Shown: positions 1-8,597, counted from the first letter of the stretch. The stretch is DNA of 64,000 bases from Pseudomonas aylmerensis (GCF_001702265.1 NZ_MAUE01000005.1:186001-250000), one strand, 5' to 3'. Notes: a model not told the origin generated them from the sequence alone. A program made the numbers and translations.

Positions 1-126
1 GCATTGATCGATGAGCTGCCGGGGTTGAGCATTGTCAGCGTCGGCCATCGCAGCAGCCTCAAGCGCTTCCATGGACGGCATGTGCGGATTGAGAGCGGGT
101 TGCTGCAAGAGCAACCCGTAGCCTGA
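1..126 (+). CDS. ABC transporter ATP-binding/permease protein, C-terminal fragment
   Basis: Only the last 41 codons are in the window; the reading frame is open from base 1 and stops with TGA at 124-126. The visible peptide contains LSIVSVGHRSSLKRFHGRH, which resembles the end of the nucleotide-binding domain (switch histidine, S-V-G-H-R) of fused membrane/ATPase exporters of the YddA/SbmA-like class. In these the His loop is followed by a short tail. The substrate cannot be told from this piece. The last 50 or so bases are copied, in diverged form, in the tandem repeats immediately downstream. The family call is an inference from the His-loop context. Confidence 0.6.
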   Translation, partial: ALIDELPGLSIVSVGHRSSLKRFHGRHVRIESGLLQEQPVA

Positions 127-655
127 GGCTGGGCTCAATCTAAATGTGGGAGCGGGCTTGCCCGCGAATGCGGTGTGTCAGTGACACAAATGCTGAATGA
201 CCCACCGCCATCGCCGGCAAGCCAGCTCCCACAGTTGAGCGGGGTTGCCTGATGGATTTGGCTCCCAAGGGCAGCATGTGTAGATCGAAAGCGAATTGCT
301 GCAGCAGCAACGCCTCTCCCGAGCCTGGGCTCAATCTAAATGTGGGAGCGGGCTTGCCCGCGAATGCGGTGTCTCAGTAACACAGAGGCTAAATGACCCA
401 CCGCCATCGCCAGCAAGCCAGCTCCCACAGTTGGACGGGGTTGGCTGATGGATTTGGCTCCCAAGGGCAGCATATGTAGATCGAGAGCGGGTTGCCGCAG
501 CAGCAACGCCGCTCCCGAGCCTGGGCTCAATCAAAGTGTGGGAGCGGGCTTGCCCGCGAATGCGGTGTCTCAGTGACACAGATGCTGAATGACCCACCGC
601 CATCGCCGGCAAGCCAGCTCCCACAGTTGAGCGCGGTTGCCTGATGGATTTGCAC
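127..655. repeat. REPIN tandem array 1 (about 196-bp units)
   Basis: Three inverted REP pairs of the form GTGGGAGC...GCTCCCAC lie at 146-232, 342-428 and 538-624, spaced 196 bp apart. The spacer between pairs is also repeated. It starts with sequence resembling the last 50 or so bases of the upstream ABC transporter gene (the GGCAGCATGTG / GGCGGCATGTG region), continues through its 3' flank (CTGGGCTCAATC) and ends with GATGGATTTG. The array is therefore a tandem duplication of gene end, REPIN and right flank. Open frames across it translate as repeated [17 protein letters not shown] peptides, a by-product of the REP sequence, and are not called as genes. Confidence 0.9.
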
Positions 656-660
656 CCACA

Positions 661-697
661 AAAAAGCCCGGCTGATCATCGATCAGCCGGGCTTTTT
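661..697 (-). terminator. Bidirectional intrinsic terminator
   Basis: A long perfect dyad AAAGCCCGGCTGATC / GATCAGCCGGGCTTT is flanked by A-tract and T-tract. It lies 18 bp beyond the stop codon of the minus-strand zapG gene and can terminate transcription from either side. Confidence 0.9.
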
Positions 698-714
698 CAG
701 TGCTTGAAGATGAT

Positions 715-1152
715 TTACTTCTTCAAGCCGTAATGCTCATCCAGCATGCCCGGGGCGTTTGGCGTTTTTGGCGCGTAGTCCCGTGGCGGCTCCTGGTTTT
801 CCCGGGGTGGGGTCAGGCGCTCGCGTGGAGCTTGCGGTGCATCGGAATGCAGCGCGGCCAGCAGGCGCTGGCGGGTGATGTCGTCGAGGGCCAGGCGGTT
901 GGCGCCATCGGCGAGGTGATCCTGTACTTCCTGGTAGCTCTGGGTGAGCTTCTTGACCAGGGTCGCGGTGCTGTTGAAGTGGGTAACAACCTCGTTCTGA
1001 TAACTGTCAAAACGTTCCTGGATGTCATCCAGCTGACGCTGCGTGCGGTTAGGCGCGGCATTCGGCAGCAAGCGAGCAACCAGGAAACCAATGGCGACAC
1101 CGGCAACCAGGGCAAGAGTCGGCAACAACCAAACTAAGAGCGAGTGTTCCAC
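715..1152 (-). CDS. zapG: ZapG/YhcB family membrane protein (DUF1043)
   Basis: A 145-residue protein with one N-terminal membrane helix (about residues 5-28, LLVWLLPTLALVAGVAIGFL). It is followed by a coiled-coil-prone segment (RQLDDIQERFDSYQNEV...LTQSYQEVQDHLADGANRL) and a Pro-rich tail. This is the layout of the YhcB (ZapG) family, inner-membrane proteins tied to the divisome and envelope growth in enterobacteria. The start ATG at 1152 is followed directly by the helix. The gene diverges from the hydrolase/trpS genes and ends at a strong terminator. The family call is firm; the precise role in Pseudomonas is inferred from E. coli. Confidence 0.85.
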   Translation of the reverse strand: MEHSLLVWLLPTLALVAGVAIGFLVARLLPNAAPNRTQRQLDDIQERFDSYQNEVVTHFNSTATLVKKLTQSYQEVQDHLADGANRLALDDITRQRLLAALHSDAPQAPRERLTPPRENQEPPRDYAPKTPNAPGMLDEHYGLKK

Positions 1153-1299
1153 GAGTCCTTCCTCTATAAACGGCTTTGCTTTACGTTAACGGCTCGGACC
1201 TGCGCTGTATACCGCGATTAAGCTCGCAATGATGCCATGCACAGACTTTTAGCTAGACGAGTCGACCCTTTGAGAGGTCACGGAGTTCATTCCTTGCTC

Positions 1300-1929
1300 A
1301 TGCGTGAAACCCCCGTTTTGATCGATGGCCCGGTAGGCCAACTGGAAGCCCTGTACCTTGATCACCCCGAGCCACGTGGCCTGGCGCTGATCTGCCACCC
1401 TAACCCGGTGCAAGGCGGGACCATGCTCAATAAAGTTGTATCGACCCTGCAACGCACCGCCCGCGATGCCGGTTTGATTACTTTGCGTTTCAATTATCGT
1501 GGCGTCGGTGCGAGTGCCGGCACCCACGACATGGCCACCGGTGAAGTGGACGATGCCGAAGCGGCCGCCACCTGGCTACGGGAAAAGCACCCCGACCTGC
1601 CGATCACGCTGCTGGGTTTTTCCTTCGGAGGCTACGTGGCCGCCAGCCTGGGCGGTCGCCTGGAAGCCAAGGGCGAAAAGCTCGCGCACCTGTTCATGGT
1701 CGCCGCGGCGGTGATGCGCCTGCGTGATACCGACGTGCTGCCCCAGGGTTGCCCATTGACCCTGATCCAGCCGGAAACCGACGAAGTGGTCGACCCGCAA
1801 GTCGTCTACGACTGGTCCGCCGCCCTGAAACGCCCCCATGAGCTGCTGAAAGTGGCAGAATGCGGACACTTTTTTCACGGCAAGCTGACCGATCTCAAGG
1901 ATCTGGTGCTGCCGCGTCTCTCGAATTGA
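1300..1929 (+). CDS. Alpha/beta hydrolase (dienelactone-hydrolase-like)
   Basis: A 209-residue single-domain alpha/beta hydrolase. The nucleophile elbow G-F-S-F-G-G puts the catalytic Ser at residue 108. The likely catalytic His is in CGHFFHGKL (residue 190), with an acid in the preceding ETDEVVDP segment. An oxyanion-type motif, ICHPNPVQGGT, lies near residue 40. The frame is open further upstream, to 1237, but family members begin near MRETPVLIDGPVG, so the ATG at 1300 is chosen. No signal peptide is present, so the protein is cytoplasmic. It ends 24 bp before trpS and may be cotranscribed with it. The substrate is unknown. Confidence 0.85.
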   Translation: MRETPVLIDGPVGQLEALYLDHPEPRGLALICHPNPVQGGTMLNKVVSTLQRTARDAGLITLRFNYRGVGASAGTHDMATGEVDDAEAAATWLREKHPDLPITLLGFSFGGYVAASLGGRLEAKGEKLAHLFMVAAAVMRLRDTDVLPQGCPLTLIQPETDEVVDPQVVYDWSAALKRPHELLKVAECGHFFHGKLTDLKDLVLPRLSN

Positions 1930-1953
1930 TAGCAGTCTGATAAGCGATTACCC

Positions 1954-3309
1954 ATGACGACTCGTACCCGTATCCTCACTGGCATCACCACCACCGGCAC
2001 GCCGCACCTGGGCAACTACGCCGGTGCGATCCGCCCGGCGATTCTCGCCAGCCAGGACGCCAATGCCGACTCTTTCTACTTCCTGGCCGACTACCACGCC
2101 CTTATCAAGTGCGATGACCCGCAGCGCATCCAGCGCTCGCGCATGGAAATCGCCGCGACCTGGCTGGCCGGTGGCCTGGACGTGAACCGGGTAACGTTCT
2201 ATCGCCAGTCCGACATCCCGGAAATTCCCGAGCTGACCTGGCTGCTCACCTGCGTGGCCGCCAAGGGCCTGCTTAACCGCGCCCACGCCTACAAGGCCTC
2301 GGTGGACAAGAACGTCGAAGCCGGCGAAGACCCGGATGCGGGCATCAGCATGGGCCTGTACAGCTACCCGGTGCTGATGGCGGCGGACATCCTGATGTTC
2401 AACGCACACAAGGTGCCGGTCGGCCGCGACCAGATCCAGCACGTGGAAATGGCCCGCGACATCGGCCAGCGCTTCAACCACCTGTTCGGCAACGGTCAGG
2501 AATTCTTCACCATGCCCGAGGCGCTGATCGAAGAAAGCGTCGCCACCTTGCCGGGCCTGGATGGCCGCAAGATGTCGAAAAGCTACGACAACACCATCCC
2601 GCTGTTCACCAGCGCCAAGGACATGAAGGACGCGATCTCGCGGATCGTCACTGACTCCCGCGCGCCGGGCGAAGCCAAGGACCCGGACAACTCGCACCTG
2701 TTCACCCTGTACCAGGCCTTTGCAACCAAGGCCCAGGAAGAAGAGTTCCGCGCGGAGCTGCTGCAAGGGCTGGGCTGGGGCGAGGCGAAGAACCGTCTGT
2801 TCCAACTGCTGGACAGCCAACTGGCCGAGCCGCGTGAGCGTTACCACCAGCTGATGTCGCGCCCTTCGGACATGGAAGACCTGCTGCTGGTCGGCGCCAA
2901 GAAAGCCCGTGCCGTCGCTGCGCCGTTCCTCGCCCAGTTGCGCGAAGCGGTTGGCCTGCGCTCGTTCGTCAACCAGGCGGCCGCGCCGGTCGCCACCAAG
3001 AAAAAAGCCGCGAAAGCCGCGCGCTTCGTGAGCTTTCGTGAAGACGACGGCAGTTTCCGCTTCCGCCTGTTGGCCGCCGATGGCGAGCAATTGCTGCTGT
3101 CGCGCAACTTTGCCGATGGCAAGGCGGCGGGCGCCGTGACCAAGCAACTGCAAAGTGGCACCGCGCTGGACGTACGCACCGAGGCCCTGAGCTTCAGCGT
3201 ATGGCTGGACGGCGCCGCCGTCGCTGACAGCGCCGAGTTCGCCGACAGCACGGCGCGCGATGCCGCCGTTGAAGCGCTGCGCGTTGCGTTGACCCCAATC
3301 GAGGATTAA
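1954..3309 (+). CDS. trpS: Tryptophan--tRNA ligase
   Basis: Class I aminoacyl-tRNA synthetase that charges tRNA-Trp. The HIGH-type motif is TPHLGNY (His18-Leu-Gly-Asn21) and the KMSKS loop is at residues 206-210 (GRKMSKS). At 451 residues it is about 100 longer than the compact bacterial enzyme of roughly 330-350. After about residue 345 comes a Lys/Ala-rich linker (KKKAAKAAR) and then a small extra domain ([17 protein letters not shown]...). This long form is known in pseudomonads. The gene follows the hydrolase by 24 bp and is followed by an intrinsic terminator before zapE. Confidence 0.97.
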   Translation: MTTRTRILTGITTTGTPHLGNYAGAIRPAILASQDANADSFYFLADYHALIKCDDPQRIQRSRMEIAATWLAGGLDVNRVTFYRQSDIPEIPELTWLLTCVAAKGLLNRAHAYKASVDKNVEAGEDPDAGISMGLYSYPVLMAADILMFNAHKVPVGRDQIQHVEMARDIGQRFNHLFGNGQEFFTMPEALIEESVATLPGLDGRKMSKSYDNTIPLFTSAKDMKDAISRIVTDSRAPGEAKDPDNSHLFTLYQAFATKAQEEEFRAELLQGLGWGEAKNRLFQLLDSQLAEPRERYHQLMSRPSDMEDLLLVGAKKARAVAAPFLAQLREAVGLRSFVNQAAAPVATKKKAAKAARFVSFREDDGSFRFRLLAADGEQLLLSRNFADGKAAGAVTKQLQSGTALDVRTEALSFSVWLDGAAVADSAEFADSTARDAAVEALRVALTPIED

Positions 3310-3338
3310 CCCGACCAAGGGTTGATTGCCATTATCCA

Positions 3339-3368
3339 GGGCCGTCGTTACAGTGACGGCCCGTTTTT
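3339..3368 (+). terminator. Intrinsic terminator after trpS
   Basis: An eight-base-pair stem GGGCCGTC / GACGGCCC with an 8-nt loop is followed by GTTTTTG. It lies 29 bp after the trpS stop and 20 bp before the zapE start codon, so zapE is either transcribed by readthrough or has a promoter overlapping this hairpin. Confidence 0.8.
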
Positions 3369-3388
3369 GTTGCCTTGCTAACGAAATT

Positions 3389-4483
3389 ATGACGCCCCTA
3401 GAACGATATCAAGCTGATCTGAAACGCCCTGAGTTCTTCCACGACGCCGCCCAGGAAAATGCTGTGCGTCATTTGCAGCGCCTGTACGACGACCTGGTCG
3501 CGGCCTCGCAGAGCAAACCAGGGATGTTCAGCAAGCTGTTTGGCAAGAAAGACCACGTGCCGGTCAAGGGCCTGTATTTCTGGGGTGGCGTCGGCCGGGG
3601 CAAGACATACCTGGTCGACACGTTCTTCGAGGCGCTGCCGTTCAAGGAAAAGGTCCGCACGCACTTCCACCGCTTCATGAAGCGTGTGCACGAAGAGATG
3701 AAGACCCTGCCGGGCGAGAAGAACCCGCTGACCATCATCGCCAAGCGCTTCTCCGAAGAAGCGCGGGTGATCTGCTTCGATGAGTTCTTCGTCTCCGACA
3801 TCACCGATGCCATGATCCTCGGCACCCTGATGGAAGAGCTGTTCAAGAACGGCGTGACCCTGGTCGCCACCTCCAACATCGTGCCCGACGGCTTGTACAA
3901 GGACGGCCTGCAGCGTGCGCGCTTCCTGCCGGCCATCGCGCTGATCAAGCAGAACACCGAGATCGTCAACGTCGACAGCGGCGTCGACTACCGTCTGCGT
4001 CACCTCGAGCAAGCGGAGTTGTTCCACTTCCCGCTGAACGAAGCGGCGCATGACAGCCTGAAGAAAAGCTTCCGCGCGCTGACGCCGGAATGCACGAAGG
4101 CGGTGGAAAACGACAAGTTGATGATCGAGAACCGCGAAATCATCGCGTTGCGCACCTGCGATGACGTGGCCTGGTTCGAGTTCCGTCAACTGTGCGACGG
4201 CCCGCGCAGCCAGAACGACTACATCGAACTGGGCAAGATCTTCCACGCGGTGATCTTGAGCGGCGTCGAGCAGATGGGCGTCACCACCGACGACATTGCG
4301 CGCCGTTTCATCAACATGGTCGACGAGTTCTATGACCGCAACGTCAAGTTGATCATCTCGGCTGAAGTCGAGCTCAAGGACCTGTATACCGGCGGCCGCT
4401 TGAACTTCGAGTTCCAGCGCACGCTGAGCCGCTTGCTGGAAATGCAGTCCCACGAGTTCCTGTCACGCGGCCACAAGCCGTAG
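3389..4483 (+). CDS. zapE: Cell division protein ZapE (AFG1-like ATPase)
   Basis: A P-loop ATPase of 364 residues. The Walker A motif is GGVGRGKTYL (Lys at residue 72) and the Walker B-like segment is VICFDEFFVSD. The start MTPLERYQADL matches the family, so the ATG at 3389 is preferred over the longer open frame from 3326, which would run through the preceding terminator. In E. coli ZapE joins the Z ring late in constriction; the homologous AFG1/LACE1 family helps quality control in mitochondria. Downstream lies a terminator-like hairpin and then the second REPIN array. Confidence 0.93.
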   Translation: MTPLERYQADLKRPEFFHDAAQENAVRHLQRLYDDLVAASQSKPGMFSKLFGKKDHVPVKGLYFWGGVGRGKTYLVDTFFEALPFKEKVRTHFHRFMKRVHEEMKTLPGEKNPLTIIAKRFSEEARVICFDEFFVSDITDAMILGTLMEELFKNGVTLVATSNIVPDGLYKDGLQRARFLPAIALIKQNTEIVNVDSGVDYRLRHLEQAELFHFPLNEAAHDSLKKSFRALTPECTKAVENDKLMIENREIIALRTCDDVAWFEFRQLCDGPRSQNDYIELGKIFHAVILSGVEQMGVTTDDIARRFINMVDEFYDRNVKLIISAEVELKDLYTGGRLNFEFQRTLSRLLEMQSHEFLSRGHKP

Positions 4484-4502
4484 TCGATGTGCTCGAAATA
4501 AA

Positions 4503-4531
4503 AAAGGCCTGCAGCGATGCGGGTCTTTTTT
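4503..4531 (+). terminator. Intrinsic terminator after zapE
   Basis: AAAGGCCTGCA pairs with TGCGGGTCTTT, including two G-T wobbles, and a T run follows. The right arm with its T run (GATGCGGGYCTTTTTTATG) recurs in each downstream repeat unit, at about 4702, 4876 and 5058, usually without the matching left arm. Confidence 0.7.
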
Positions 4532-5236
4532 TATGGGAGATCTCCAGTACAGCGCAGATCAAATGTGGGAGCCGGGCTTGCCCGCGAATGCGGTGTATCA
4601 GTGACGAATGTTTTGACTGACATTCCGCATTCGCGAGCAAGCCAGCTCCCACATGGGGTTGCGTACAGCCTCGGTTATGCGGCTTTTCTGGAACTGCTGG
4701 ATGCAGGCCTTTTTTATGCGTGATCTCCAGCACAGCGCAGATCAGAAGTGGGAGCCGGGCTTGCCCGCGATGGCGGTGTATCAGTGACGAATGTTTTGAC
4801 TGACACTCCGCATTCGCGAGCAAGCCCGCTCCCACAGTTTTCTACCGCGTTTGGCCTTGGTTATGCGGCTTGCTGGATGCGGGCCTTTTTATGCGTGATT
4901 TCCCGCACAGCGCAGATCACAGGTGGGAGCTGGCTTGCCCGCGATGGCGGTGGGTCAGCGACAGATTCACTCACTGATACACCGCTATCGCAGGCAAGCC
5001 AGCTCCCACATGGGGTTGTGTACAGCCTCGGTTATGCGGCTTTGCTGGAGCTGCTGGATGCGGGCCTTTTATGCGTGATTTCCCGCACAGCGCAGATCAC
5101 AGGTGGGAGCGGGCTTGCTCGCGAATGCGGCGGGTCAGCGACAGATATACTCACTGATACACCGCTATCGCAGGCAAGCCAGCTCCCACATGGGGCTGTG
5201 TACAGCCTTGGTTATGCGGCCTGCTGGAACTGCTGG
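4515..5236. repeat. REPIN tandem array 2 (about 175-185-bp units)
   Basis: Four inverted REP pairs lie at 4564-4652, 4748-4835, 4923-5009 and 5103-5189. Each unit reads in order: the right arm of the zapE terminator, a conserved leader (CACAGCGCAGATCA), the REPIN, then TACAGCCTYGGTTATGCGGC...CTGCTGG. The last segment is the 3' end of the minus-strand AraC-type gene, whose genuine copy is at 5210-5236; partial copies lie at about 4671-4700, 4857-4873 and 5030-5056. The whole interval between zapE and the regulator gene has therefore been tandemly duplicated, including about 25 coding bases. No separate gene is supported here. Confidence 0.9.
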
Positions 5237-6207
5237 CGGTACTGGTTGGGCGACAGCTCCGTGTGCTGCCTGAACAGCCGCGCAAAGAAACTTGCGTCGT
5301 CGTAACCCACCTCATAACTGATGGTCTTGATGCTCTTGCGGCTGGCCGAGAGCAGGCCCTTGGCGGTTTCGATGCGCAGCCGCTGCAGGTAATGCAGGGG
5401 CTTGTCACCGGTGGCGGTCTGGAAGCGGCGCATGAAGTTGCGGATGCTCATGCCGTGTTCCCGGGCGACGTCTTCGAAGCGGAACTTGTCGGCGAAATGC
5501 TCTTCGAGCCAGTGCTGGATCTGCAGGATGATCACGTCCTGGTGCAGCTTCTGCCCCCCAAACCCGATGCGCCCAGGCGAGTAGCTGCGCTGCACTTCGT
5601 AGAGAATATCGCGGGCCACGGCCTGGGCGATGTTGGCGCCGCAGAAGCGCTCGATCAGGTAGATATAAAGATCGCACGCCGAGGTGGTGCCGCCGGCGCA
5701 GTACAGGTTGTCGGCATCGGTGAGGTGCTTGTCCTGATTGAGCTGGACCTTGGGGAAGCGTTCGCCGAAGGCATTGAAGAAACGCCAATAGGTGGTCGCC
5801 TCCTTGCCATCGAGCAGGCCGGCTTCGGCCAGCCAGAACACCCCGGTGGCTTCGCCGCAGAGGACGGCGCCACGGGCGTGTTGTTCGCGCAGCCAGGGCA
5901 GCACTTGCGGGTAACGCGTGCACAGGGCGTCGAAATCATCCCAGAAGGCCGGCAACACAATGATGTCGGCGTCTTCGAGGCCGCCGTCCACCGGCATGAT
6001 CACATCACTGAAGCTGCGCACCGACTGCCCGTCGGGGCTGACCAGGCGCGTCTCGAATGCCGGGGTCAGGCCCAGGCCTTGCTGTTTGCCATACCGCAGG
6101 CTGGCGAGGTGGAAGAAATCCTTGGCTTGCATGAGGGTTGAAGCGAATACCCGATCAATGGCCAAAATGCTGACGCGCCGCAACGGCGTGGAGATTTGGT
6201 TAGACAT
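5212..6207 (-). CDS. GlxA-type transcriptional regulator (DJ-1/PfpI + AraC)
   Basis: A 331-residue regulator. Residues about 12-180 form a DJ-1/PfpI (class I glutamine amidotransferase-like) sensor domain with a nucleophile-elbow segment AVLCGEATGVFWLAEAGLL. Residues about 225-328 form an AraC/XylS DNA-binding domain with two helix-turn-helix units (FEDVAREHGMSIRNFMRRF and IKTISYEVGYDDASFFARLF). This is the GlxA/CdhR/GbdR-type layout that often controls amine or amino acid catabolism. The effector is unknown. The gene is divergent from an acyl-CoA dehydrogenase gene 145 bp away, a possible target. Its last codons are duplicated in the adjacent REPIN array. Confidence 0.9.
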   Translation of the reverse strand: MSNQISTPLRRVSILAIDRVFASTLMQAKDFFHLASLRYGKQQGLGLTPAFETRLVSPDGQSVRSFSDVIMPVDGGLEDADIIVLPAFWDDFDALCTRYPQVLPWLREQHARGAVLCGEATGVFWLAEAGLLDGKEATTYWRFFNAFGERFPKVQLNQDKHLTDADNLYCAGGTTSACDLYIYLIERFCGANIAQAVARDILYEVQRSYSPGRIGFGGQKLHQDVIILQIQHWLEEHFADKFRFEDVAREHGMSIRNFMRRFQTATGDKPLHYLQRLRIETAKGLLSASRKSIKTISYEVGYDDASFFARLFRQHTELSPNQYRQQFQQAA

Positions 6208-6352
6208 AATTTCATTTATTCTTATAGGGGAAAGTGGTCACCAGACGGCTGGATCGTCTTATTTTTTGTCGCATGTGTCCAGTGTCCTGTGATGCCTTCG
6301 CGGCATAGGCTCTGTGGGCTCGTTCTTGTCCGACAATCCCAGCAGGTGAACC

Positions 6353-7489
6353 ATGATCCCCAGAACCTTGTTCAGCCCGGAGCACGAACTCTTTCGCGAG
6401 AGCGTGCGCACCTTCCTTGAAAAAGACGCCGCACCGTTCCACGGGCAATGGGAGAAACAGGGCTATATCGACCGTGCCCTGTGGAGCAAGGCGGGGGAGG
6501 CGGGGATGCTGTGTTCCCATCTGCCGGAGGAGTACGGCGGCCTGGGGGCGGATTTTCTCTACAGCGCGGTGGTGATCGAGGAGATCAGCCGGCTCGGGCT
6601 CACCGGCATCGGGTTTTCCCTGCATTCGGACATTGTCGCGCCGTACATCCTGCATTACGGCAGTGAGGCGCTGAAGCACAAGTACCTGCCTAAATTGATC
6701 TCCGGCGAAATGGTCACCGCCATTGCCATGACTGAGCCCGGTGCCGGCTCCGACCTGCAAGGCGTCAAGACCACGGCCGTGCTGGATGGCGATGAGTATG
6801 TGATCAATGGCTCCAAGACCTTTATCACCAATGGCTTTCTTGCCGAGCTGGTGATCGTGGTCGCCAAGACCGATCCCAAGGCCGGCGCCAAGGGCACCAG
6901 CCTGTTCCTGGTGGAAGCCGACACGCCGGGCTTCGACAAGGGCAAGCGCCTGGAGAAGGTCGGCATGAAGGCCCAGGACACCTCGGAGCTGTTCTTCCAG
7001 GATGTGCGCGTACCCAAGGAGAATCTGCTCGGGCAAGCGGGCATGGGCTTCGCGTACCTGATGCAGGAGTTGCCCCAGGAGCGCCTGACCGTGGCAATTG
7101 GCGCGCTGTCGTCCGCCGAGGCGGCGTTGCAGTGGACACTGGAATACACCCGTGAGCGCAAGGCGTTCGGCAAGGCCATCGCCGACTTCCAGAACACGCG
7201 GTTCAAGTTGGCGGAGATGGCTACCGAGATTCAGATCGGCCGCGTGTTCGTCGATAAGTGCCTGGCGCTGCACCTGGAAGGCAAGCTGGACGTGCCCACC
7301 GCCGCGATGGCCAAGTACTGGGCCACGGACCTGCAATGCAAGGTGCTCGACGAATGCGTGCAGTTGCACGGCGGCTACGGTTTCATGTGGGAATACCCGA
7401 TTGCCCGGGCCTGGGCGGATGCGCGGGTGCAGCGGATTTACGCGGGGACCAATGAGATCATGAAGGAGATTATTGCGCGGGCGCTTTGA
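6353..7489 (+). CDS. Acyl-CoA dehydrogenase (long-chain-like)
   Basis: A 378-residue FAD-dependent acyl-CoA dehydrogenase. It shows the signatures AMTEPGAGSDL (flavin/substrate loop), GSKTFITNG, LPQERLTVA and QLHGGYGFMWEYP, and ends with the usual RIYAGTNEIMKE segment. In short- and medium-chain enzymes the catalytic base is the Glu of YEGT; here that position is Ala. A Glu at residue 256 (SSAEAAL, on helix G) matches the alternative base position of long-chain and isovaleryl-CoA dehydrogenases, so the protein should still be active. The substrate is not known. It is divergent from the GlxA-type regulator. Confidence 0.92.
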   Translation: MIPRTLFSPEHELFRESVRTFLEKDAAPFHGQWEKQGYIDRALWSKAGEAGMLCSHLPEEYGGLGADFLYSAVVIEEISRLGLTGIGFSLHSDIVAPYILHYGSEALKHKYLPKLISGEMVTAIAMTEPGAGSDLQGVKTTAVLDGDEYVINGSKTFITNGFLAELVIVVAKTDPKAGAKGTSLFLVEADTPGFDKGKRLEKVGMKAQDTSELFFQDVRVPKENLLGQAGMGFAYLMQELPQERLTVAIGALSSAEAALQWTLEYTRERKAFGKAIADFQNTRFKLAEMATEIQIGRVFVDKCLALHLEGKLDVPTAAMAKYWATDLQCKVLDECVQLHGGYGFMWEYPIARAWADARVQRIYAGTNEIMKEIIARAL

Positions 7490-7507
7490 CCACGGAACGC
7501 TGGGCTG

Positions 7508-7538
7508 TTGTGGCAAGCCCGCTCGCCACGGGGGCGGT
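7508..7538. repeat. Single REP-like palindrome
   Basis: TTGTGGCAAGCCCGCTCGCCACGG is an isolated, degenerate half of the REP type seen elsewhere in the window. It lies between the convergent acyl-CoA dehydrogenase and reductase genes. Confidence 0.5.
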
Positions 7539-7556
7539 GTCGGGCTGGTTAATTAA

Positions 7557-8597
7557 TCAAGGGGCAGGGTTCGGATGATCCTTCTGAATCGCCTCGATCC
7601 CTTCCAGCACTTCCTTCGGCAGCTTCAGGTCGGCACTGGCAATGTTGCTGTCCAGTTGCTCCAGACTTGTCGCGCCAATGATGTTGCTGGTCACGAACGG
7701 CTGCTGTGTCACAAACGCCAGGGCCATCTGCGCCGGGTCCAGGCCATGCTCGCGCGCCAGTGCCACGTAGCGGCTGCACGCCGCTTCCGACTGCGGGTTG
7801 AAGTAGCGGCTGAAGCGGCTGTATTCCGTCAGGCGCGCCTTGGCCGGGCGTGCGCCATTTTCGTATTTGCCGCTGAGCATGCCGAACGCCAGGGGCGAGT
7901 AGGCGAGCAGGCCGCACTGTTCGCGGATCGCGACTTCCGCCAGGCCCACTTCAAAGCTGCGGTTGAGCAGGTTGTAGGGGTTCTGGATCGACACCGCGCG
8001 GGTCCAGCCACGGGCTTCGGCCAGGGCGAGGAATTTCATGGTGCCCCATGGCGTTTCATTGGACAGGCCGATGTGGCGGATCTTGCCGGCCTTCACTTGC
8101 TCGTCCAGCGCTTCGAGGGTTTCCTCCAGCGGGGTGAGGTCGTCCTCGTCCTTGTGCTTGTAGCTCAGTTGGCCGAAGAAGTTGGTGCTGCGCTCCGGCC
8201 AGTGCAGCTGGTAGAGGTCGATCCAGTCGGTTTGCAGGCGCTTGAGGCTGGCGTCGAGAGCCTCGACGATGTGCTTGCGGTTGTGGCGCAGGTGGCCGTC
8301 GCGAATGTAGTCGATGGTGTTGCCGGGGCCGGCGATCTTGCTGGCGAGCACCCAGTCGGCACGGTCGCCGCGGCTCTTGAAGTAATTACCGATATAACGC
8401 TCGGTGGTGGCATAGGTGTCGGCCTTGGGCGGTACCGGGTACATTTCCGCGGTGTCGAGGAAGTTGATCCCCGCGGCCTTGGCCCGTTCGATCTGAGCGA
8501 AGGCCTCTGCCTCGCTGTTCTGCTCACCCCAGGTCATGGTGCCCAAGGCGATCGCGCTCACGTTCAGATCGGTGCGGCCCAGCTGTCGATAATCCAT
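7557..8597 (-). CDS. tas: Tas-like NADP(H)-dependent aldo-keto reductase
   Basis: A 346-residue (alpha/beta)8 oxidoreductase closely resembling E. coli Tas along its length. Recognisable segments are LGTMTWGEQNSEAEA, FLDTAEMYPVPP (Asp and Tyr of the catalytic tetrad), LYQLHWPERSTNFFG (His) and the cofactor end FVTSNIIGATSLEQLDSNI. The start ATG at 8597 has AAGGAG seven bases upstream; an in-frame TTG eight codons earlier overlaps that ribosome-binding site and was not used. The physiological substrate is unknown. It is divergent from the rplM operon. Confidence 0.92.
   Translation of the reverse strand: MDYRQLGRTDLNVSAIALGTMTWGEQNSEAEAFAQIERAKAAGINFLDTAEMYPVPPKADTYATTERYIGNYFKSRGDRADWVLASKIAGPGNTIDYIRDGHLRHNRKHIVEALDASLKRLQTDWIDLYQLHWPERSTNFFGQLSYKHKDEDDLTPLEETLEALDEQVKAGKIRHIGLSNETPWGTMKFLALAEARGWTRAVSIQNPYNLLNRSFEVGLAEVAIREQCGLLAYSPLAFGMLSGKYENGARPAKARLTEYSRFSRYFNPQSEAACSRYVALAREHGLDPAQMALAFVTQQPFVTSNIIGATSLEQLDSNIASADLKLPKEVLEGIEAIQKDHPNPAP

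Noticed and set aside
331..624. Open frames in REPIN array 1 giving repeated [17 protein letters not shown] peptides
   Set aside because: The peptide follows the palindrome period in every array (also at 22921-23500 and 4748-5305), lacks ribosome-binding sites, and is explained by the REP sequence being free of stops.
1948..3318. Long open frame antisense to trpS
   Set aside because: It mirrors trpS almost exactly, has unnatural composition (runs of Gln, Arg, Val, His) and no recognisable motif. Long antisense frames are expected in high-GC genes; the same applies to those opposite garD, petB, yhdP, murA and hisD.
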